A stretch of 49,847 bases of DNA from Actinomycetes bacterium (GTDB lineage Bacteria; Actinomycetota; Actinomycetes; Propionibacteriales; Propionibacteriaceae). Under the pieces are notes generated by a model. The model was given only the letters and a program-made list of their open reading frames with translations, was not told where the DNA came from and ran no database searches. The DNA lies in NCBI GenBank assembly GCA_023460935.1, contig JAEWOI010000019.1:1-49847 (forward strand), written 5' to 3'. Numbering within the stretch: position 1 is the first letter of the stretch; every line of letters begins with the position of its first letter. The position numbers and the translations under genes are program-made. Positions 44,244-49,847 of this stretch are shown one piece after another.

Positions 44244-45164
44244 TCAGGACGCGGCCAGCTGCCGCGGTGCCAGCTCGAACGCCCGGTCCAGCACCCGCTT
44301 GAGCGCGCCGGGGCTCCAGGCTTCCGCCCAACCCCATCGCGTCACCCAGTAGCCGGCGCCACGGATCGCCTCCTCCCGACGTTTCTCGCGCATCACGGCG
44401 TCCGCTGCCAGCTCGCCCGGTTGGAGCAGGTCGGCGTACTTGACCCGACCGTCACACTCGCCCACCAGACGCTGTTCAGCCCAGCCGAAGTCGGAGGTGG
44501 CGACGAGCCGGCCATGCTCCATCACCTGGAACTGGCAGACCGGTGCGGGGAACCCGAGCCGGTGGATCTGCCATCGGCTCACCGACTCCAGTGGGGACTG
44601 CGCCGCTCCGTCGGCGAACCGGGCGGCCCGTTCGGCCCGTCGTGCTCCAGGCCAACCACTGGCCCTGGCCGCCGCGTCAAGCAGGCGCGACCGGGCCAGG
44701 CCACCGGCCAGAGCGGCGTCGCAGCTGATCACGCCCCACTCGATGGCACCGTTGCGGGCGAGGTCGATCGCGGTCCGTTCCAGGGTGGTCACCGGCACGC
44801 CGCCGATGGCGGTGACCTCGTCCGGCTCGATCCGGCAGTGCCGCAGGTGCAGCACCGCGCCCTTGCGACCGTGCCCGCCGCGTTCGCGGGTGACCCACAC
44901 CCGATCGAGTTCCTCCCGTCGTACCGGCAGGCCGTGCAGTACCGCTGCCGAGGCGTGGCTGACCACGCTGCCCGGCGCGATCGCCGGAAGGGTCGCCGCG
45001 ATCAGCAACAGGTGCCGACGCCGAGCGTCCCGATCGCCGGGCTCCACGTAGGCACCTCGCCGAACCCGTTCCCACCGCCCCCGTCTGCAGGCCGCCAGCA
45101 GCTGCCGGAAGCCCAAGGCCTCGGTAGCCAGCAGTTCGCCGGTGAAACGCACTTCATCAGTCAT
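44244..45164 (-). CDS. AbiEi-like N-domain with DUF559/Vsr-like nuclease C-domain
   Basis: 306 residues from ATG 45164. N-terminal winged-helix region typical of type IV antitoxin AbiEi proteins (FTGELLATEALGFRQLL…RGRWERVRRGAYV), then SVVSHASAAVLHGLPV and the TTLERTAIDLAR segment. The C-terminal region resembles the DUF559/Vsr-type PD-(D/E)XK fold: Asp in ATSDFGWAEQRL, then GECDGRVKYADLL, then KRREEAIRGAGYWVTRWGWAE. Such genes are common in many copies in actinobacteria; function (antitoxin, defence nuclease) is unproven. No AbiEii-type toxin partner lies alongside. It sits inside the inverted-repeat unit. Confidence 0.8.
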   Translation of the reverse strand: MTDEVRFTGELLATEALGFRQLLAACRRGRWERVRRGAYVEPGDRDARRRHLLLIAATLPAIAPGSVVSHASAAVLHGLPVRREELDRVWVTRERGGHGRKGAVLHLRHCRIEPDEVTAIGGVPVTTLERTAIDLARNGAIEWGVISCDAALAGGLARSRLLDAAARASGWPGARRAERAARFADGAAQSPLESVSRWQIHRLGFPAPVCQFQVMEHGRLVATSDFGWAEQRLVGECDGRVKYADLLQPGELAADAVMREKRREEAIRGAGYWVTRWGWAEAWSPGALKRVLDRAFELAPRQLAAS

Positions 45165-45201
45165 CCCACCAGTGCACACCGCGTCCGGTGCCGAAACGGG
45201 G

Positions 45202-45210
45202 TTATCCACA
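45202..45210 (+). other. Exact DnaA-box sequence
   Basis: TTATCCACA, a perfect match to the DnaA box, 38 bp upstream of the AbiEi-type gene. It is single, so not an origin. Confidence 0.4.
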
Positions 45211-45244
45211 GCCCCGAATTCCCGCACTCACAGCCGCACCACCC

Positions 45245-45333
45245 GCCTCGCTACGCGTAGTTGCTCTTCGCTACGCGAATACGCGTAGCGAAGGCAAGTT
45301 CGCGTAGCGAAGGCAAGTAGACGTAGCGAAGGC
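45245..45333 (-). repeat. Right terminal inverted repeat
   Basis: 89 bp, inverted copy of 44141–44229 (80/89). It contains a perfect 12-bp hairpin (45266–45277 / 45282–45293, loop AATA). It lies upstream of the AbiEi-type gene and just before the pnp terminator. Confidence 0.85.
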
Positions 45334-45358
45334 GAGGACGCGGCGGCGGGGAAAGCGA

Positions 45359-45388
45359 ACCGGCGCCCCCCAAGAGCGGGGCGCCGGT
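45359..45388 (-). terminator. pnp terminator
   Basis: 11-bp GC stem (45359–45369 / 45378–45388) with an 8-nt loop, 15 nt after the pnp stop, followed on the minus strand by TCGCTTTC. Confidence 0.8.
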
Positions 45389-45403
45389 CGGCAGTACGGC
45401 GGA

Positions 45404-47611
<2,208 letters not shown>

Positions 47612-47790
47612 GGGTTTCCTTTCGGTGAGGCCACCTGCCAGTACCCGTCCCGGTCTTCGATCGAGGCCCGCGGGAGCCAGCCCCATGAAGGTGGCTGCCC
47701 CCGAAGGCCACTACCGAGGACCGAAGGCGATCTGCGGCGGCGTTGTTGAGTTGTGAGGTGCGGGGCGGACGATTCCGTCCCAGGTATGCC

Positions 47791-47823
47791 GATAGGGAGC
47801 GGCCGCGAGGGCCACTCCCTATC
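47791..47823 (-). repeat. Hairpin in the rpsO–pnp gap
   Basis: 14-bp stem with one mismatch (47791–47804 / 47810–47823) and a 5-nt loop, 15 nt after the rpsO stop. It lacks a U run. It may terminate part of the rpsO transcripts or be a site for RNase III, which acts at such hairpins near pnp in other bacteria. No gene or other clear signal is seen in the remainder of 47612–47838. Confidence 0.55.
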
Positions 47824-47838
47824 TGTGAGTTTCCGGTG

Positions 47839-48102
47839 TCACCGACGCAGGCCGAGGCGGGCAATCAGCGAACGGTAGTGCTCGACGTCCTGCTTGGCGA
47901 CGTAGTTGAGCAGGCGGCGCCGCTGGCCGACCATCAGCATGAGCCCACGGCGGCTGTGGTGGTCGCCCTTGTGCTGCTTGAGGTGTTCGGTCAGGTGGGC
48001 GATCCGCTTGGTGAGCAGCGCGATCTGCACGTCCGGCGACCCGGTGTCACCAGGCTTGGTGGCGTACTCTTCGATGATCTTCTGCTTGGTCTCGGCATCC
48101 AT
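47839..48102 (-). CDS. rpsO: 30S ribosomal protein S15
   Basis: 87 residues. S15 sequence: KQKIIEEYATKPGDTGSPDVQIALLTKRIAHLTEHLKQHKGDHHSRRGL and VGQRRRLLNYVAKQDVEHYRSLIARLGLR. S15 binds a three-way junction in 16S rRNA (helices 20–22). ATG at 48102 with AGGAG 9 nt upstream. The leader contains a three-way junction that could let S15 bind its own mRNA. Confidence 0.97.
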   Translation of the reverse strand: MDAETKQKIIEEYATKPGDTGSPDVQIALLTKRIAHLTEHLKQHKGDHHSRRGLMLMVGQRRRLLNYVAKQDVEHYRSLIARLGLRR

Positions 48103-48110
48103 GAAGGGCT

Positions 48111-48187
48111 GCTCCTCTCGGTTTCCCGTTGCGCGGCGCTCCTGATGCCAGGTGGCACGATGTCGAAATCTCGAGGATCGTCAGGAG
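48111..48187 (-). ncRNA. rpsO leader: three-way-junction RNA, putative S15 autoregulatory element
   Basis: On the minus strand, P1 CUCCUGA (48187–48181) pairs with UCAGGAG (48145–48139). Between them, with no unpaired junction bases, are P2 (48180–48158: CGAU/AUCG, internal loop, UCGA/UCGA, loop GAUU) and P3 (48157–48146: UGCC-ACCU-GGCA). GCUCCU (48188–48183) can instead pair with the ribosome site AGGAGC (48116–48111), giving an on/off switch. S15 leader elements are known in several phyla; that this is one is inference. Confidence 0.6.
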
Positions 48188-48223
48188 CTCTTGGGCTTCC
48201 GCGGCCGATGTGACGGCGCCACC

Positions 48224-48229
48224 ACTGTA
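48224..48229 (-). promoter_or_regulatory. Probable −10 box of rpsO
   Basis: TACAGT on the minus strand (48229–48224). Transcription from about 48217 would give a leader of about 115 nt including the three-way junction. The −35 is weak. The rest of the gap to pntA (to 48358) shows no clear signal. Confidence 0.4.
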
Positions 48230-48358
48230 CCGGGTTCACCGCTTCGACCGCGAATCAGGCCTTCCAGGCTGCCCGGATGGCACGAGACCGCGCGCCGGAA
48301 CCACTAGGCTGCCGCCCATTGGCCGTATTCGGCATCACTGGAAGGACACGTCACGAAG

Positions 48359-49847
48359 ATGCGGATCGGGATTCCCCGGGAGCCTGGCGGCGAGACACGC
48401 GTCGCTGCCACCCCGAAGACCGTAGCTCAGTTGATCAAACTCGGGTACGAGGTGGCAGTGGAGGCGGGTGCCGGGGCGAAATCGTCCTACCCGGACGCCG
48501 ACTACGAGGCGGCGGGCGCGACCATCGTCGACCGGGCGAGCGCCTGGACCGGCCCGATCGTGGCCAAGATCAACGCCCCCACCGACGACGAGCTCGCCCT
48601 GCTGCCGGACGGGGCCACGCTGATCTCGCTGATCGCGCCGGCGCGCAGCCCCGAACTGGTCGAGAAGCTGGGCCGGCGCAACCTCACCGTGCTGGCGATG
48701 GACGCGGTTCCCCGCATCTCCCGCGCGCAGGCGCTGGACGTGCTGTCCTCGATGGCCAATATCGCCGGCTACCGCGCGGTGGGCGAAGCGGCCAACGAGT
48801 TCGGCTCCTTCTTCACCGGCCAGGTGACCGCCGCGGGCAAGGTACCGCCGGCGAAGGTGCTGGGCGCCGGCGCCGGCGTGGCCGGGCTGGCAGCGATCGG
48901 CACGGCCAAGTCGCTGGGCGCGATCGTCCGCGCCACAGACGCCCGTCCCGAGGTGGCCGAGCAGGTGCAGTCGATGGGTGGCGAGTTCCTGGCGGTCGAG
49001 GTGGAGCAGCAGGTCTCCACCGACGGCTACGCCAAGGAGACCAGCGACGACTTCAACCGGGCCGCCGCCGCGCTCTACGCCGCGCAGGCCAAGGATGTCG
49101 ACATCATCATCACCACCGCGCTGATCCCCGGACGCCCCGCGCCCCGGCTGATCACCGAGGAGATGGTGGCCTCGATGAAGCCCGGCTCGGTGATCGTCGA
49201 CATGGCCGCCTCCAACGGCGGCAACGTCGCTGGTTCGAAGCCGGACGAGCTGGTGGTCACCGACAACGGCGTGAAGATCATCGGCTACACCGACCTGGCC
49301 GGACGGCTGCCCACCCAGGCCTCGCAGCTGTACGGCACCAACGTGGTCAACCTGTTCAAGCTGCTCACGCCGGAGAAGGACGGCGAGCTGGTGCTCGACC
49401 TGGACGACGTCGTACTGCGCGGCATGACCGTGGTGCGCGGCGGCGAGGTGCTCTGGCCACCGCCACCGGTTCAGGTGTCGGCGGCGCCCGCCGCCGTCGC
49501 TGCCGCCCCGGTGGAGGATCCGGAGGCCAAGGCCGCTCGTGAGGCGACCGAGGCCGCGGCCCGCGGCAAGCGCCGGCTGGTGGCGTCGGTGATCGCGGCG
49601 GCCCTGGTGATCCTCGCGGTCACCTTCTCGCCGGCGAGCTTCGTGGGCGCCTTCACGGTGTTCGCGCTGGCCGTGGTGGTCGGCTTCTATGTGGTCAGCG
49701 GCGTCTCGCACTCACTGCACACTCCGCTGATGGCGCAGACCAATGCCATCTCGGGCATCATCCTGGTCGGGGCGCGCCTCCAGTTGGGCTCGACCAATAT
49801 CGCGGTGCTGGTGATGTCGTTCATCGCGGCCACCATCGCGGCCATCA
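48359..49847 (+). CDS. pntA: NAD(P) transhydrogenase subunit alpha (3' end beyond window)
   Basis: 496 codons visible, with ATG at 48359. Domain I (about 1–370) begins MRIGIPREPGGETRVAATP. It has the NAD-binding glycine motif LGAGAGVAGLAAIGTAKSLGA, then DIIITTALIPGRPAPRLI and GSVIVDMAASNGGN. An Ala/Glu/Lys linker leads to membrane helices: VASVIAAALVILAVTF, a second one about FTVFALAVVVGFYVV, and a third starting at NAISGIILVGA, cut by the window end. Long-form PntA with TM helices in the same chain, as in E. coli; pntB should follow. It drives NADPH formation from NADH using the proton gradient. Divergent from rpsO. Confidence 0.93.
   Translation, partial: MRIGIPREPGGETRVAATPKTVAQLIKLGYEVAVEAGAGAKSSYPDADYEAAGATIVDRASAWTGPIVAKINAPTDDELALLPDGATLISLIAPARSPELVEKLGRRNLTVLAMDAVPRISRAQALDVLSSMANIAGYRAVGEAANEFGSFFTGQVTAAGKVPPAKVLGAGAGVAGLAAIGTAKSLGAIVRATDARPEVAEQVQSMGGEFLAVEVEQQVSTDGYAKETSDDFNRAAAALYAAQAKDVDIIITTALIPGRPAPRLITEEMVASMKPGSVIVDMAASNGGNVAGSKPDELVVTDNGVKIIGYTDLAGRLPTQASQLYGTNVVNLFKLLTPEKDGELVLDLDDVVLRGMTVVRGGEVLWPPPPVQVSAAPAAVAAAPVEDPEAKAAREATEAAARGKRRLVASVIAAALVILAVTFSPASFVGAFTVFALAVVVGFYVVSGVSHSLHTPLMAQTNAISGIILVGARLQLGSTNIAVLVMSFIAATIAAI

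Larger units (their letters stand above)
44141..45333. mobile_element. Putative 1.19-kb unit with long terminal inverted repeats
   Basis: An 89-bp sequence at 44141–44229 recurs inverted at 45245–45333 with 80 of 89 ungapped matches. The interior holds one gene (44244–45164). No transposase and no target duplication are seen, so it would be non-autonomous, or a repeat-framed gene cassette. Mobility is inference. Confidence 0.5.

Noticed and set aside
45202..45210. Replication origin
   Set aside because: A single DnaA box with no cluster, no AT-rich region and no dnaA/dnaN nearby.
48277..49542. Second plus-strand open frame over pntA
   Set aside because: Arg/Gly-rich shadow frame; the PntA frame carries all family motifs.

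Overview
The window is GC-rich chromosomal DNA from an actinobacterium. The gene orders rpmB–(hypothetical)–recG–rsmD–coaD–sepIVA-like–DUF177–rpmF–rnc–mutM–(gtrA)–smc–ftsY–(acetyltransferase)–ffh, rpsP–khpA–rimM–trmD, rplS–lepB–rnhB–DUF2469–yraN–yifB–dprA and rpsO–pnp are actinobacterial core synteny. GTG starts are frequent. A mannitol PTS, an Sdh1-type succinate dehydrogenase and a proton-translocating transhydrogenase would fit Propionibacteriales, but that placement is inference. From about 8 kb onward nearly every gene lies on the minus strand. The plus-strand exceptions are an FAD oxidoreductase, a trypsin-like protease, one acetyltransferase and pntA.

Layout. 0–8 kb is carbon uptake and salvage: the end of a mannitol EIICB gene and its EIIA, a META-domain membrane protein, a pseudouridine degradation pair (psuK–psuG) with a clear and probably leaderless promoter, and a secreted multidomain alpha-amylase that keeps the N2 module of a pullulanase but not its catalytic half. 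8–16 kb holds a DUF4349 lipoprotein, a flavin disulfide reductase-like enzyme, dprA, a frameshifted yifB, yraN, DUF2469, rnhB, lepB and rplS. 16–20 kb holds a two-TM protein and sdhCAB. 20–28.5 kb holds trmD/rimM/khpA/rpsP, a protease, an amidohydrolase, ffh, an acetyltransferase, ftsY and a small TM protein. 28.5–39 kb runs from smc to recG. 39–44 kb holds rpmB, a cinA/pncC-type gene, RNase J, an acetyltransferase, DUF2993 and dapB. 44.1–45.3 kb is a gene of the AbiEi/DUF559 type enclosed by long inverted repeats. 45.4–49.8 kb holds pnp, rpsO and a nearly complete pntA.

Functionally the window joins co-translational targeting (ffh, ftsY, lepB), ribosome and RNA maturation (rpsP, rimM, trmD, rplS, rpmF, rpmB, rnc, rnj, pnp, rpsO, rsmD), chromosome upkeep (smc, mutM, rnhB, recG, dprA) and respiration/redox (sdh, pntA). 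The most interesting unexplained structures are: (1) a gap-free three-way-junction RNA in the rpsO leader that looks like an S15 autoregulatory element; (2) an approximately 1.19-kb unit with 89-bp, 90% identical terminal inverted repeats around the AbiEi/DUF559-type gene; (3) mutually exclusive helices in the rplS leader; (4) a 33-nt perfect palindrome in the khpA–rimM gap; (5) a probable CTG start for rnc; and (6) two one-base frameshifts in the same direction (yifB and a hypothetical gene), which may be real or may be assembly errors.
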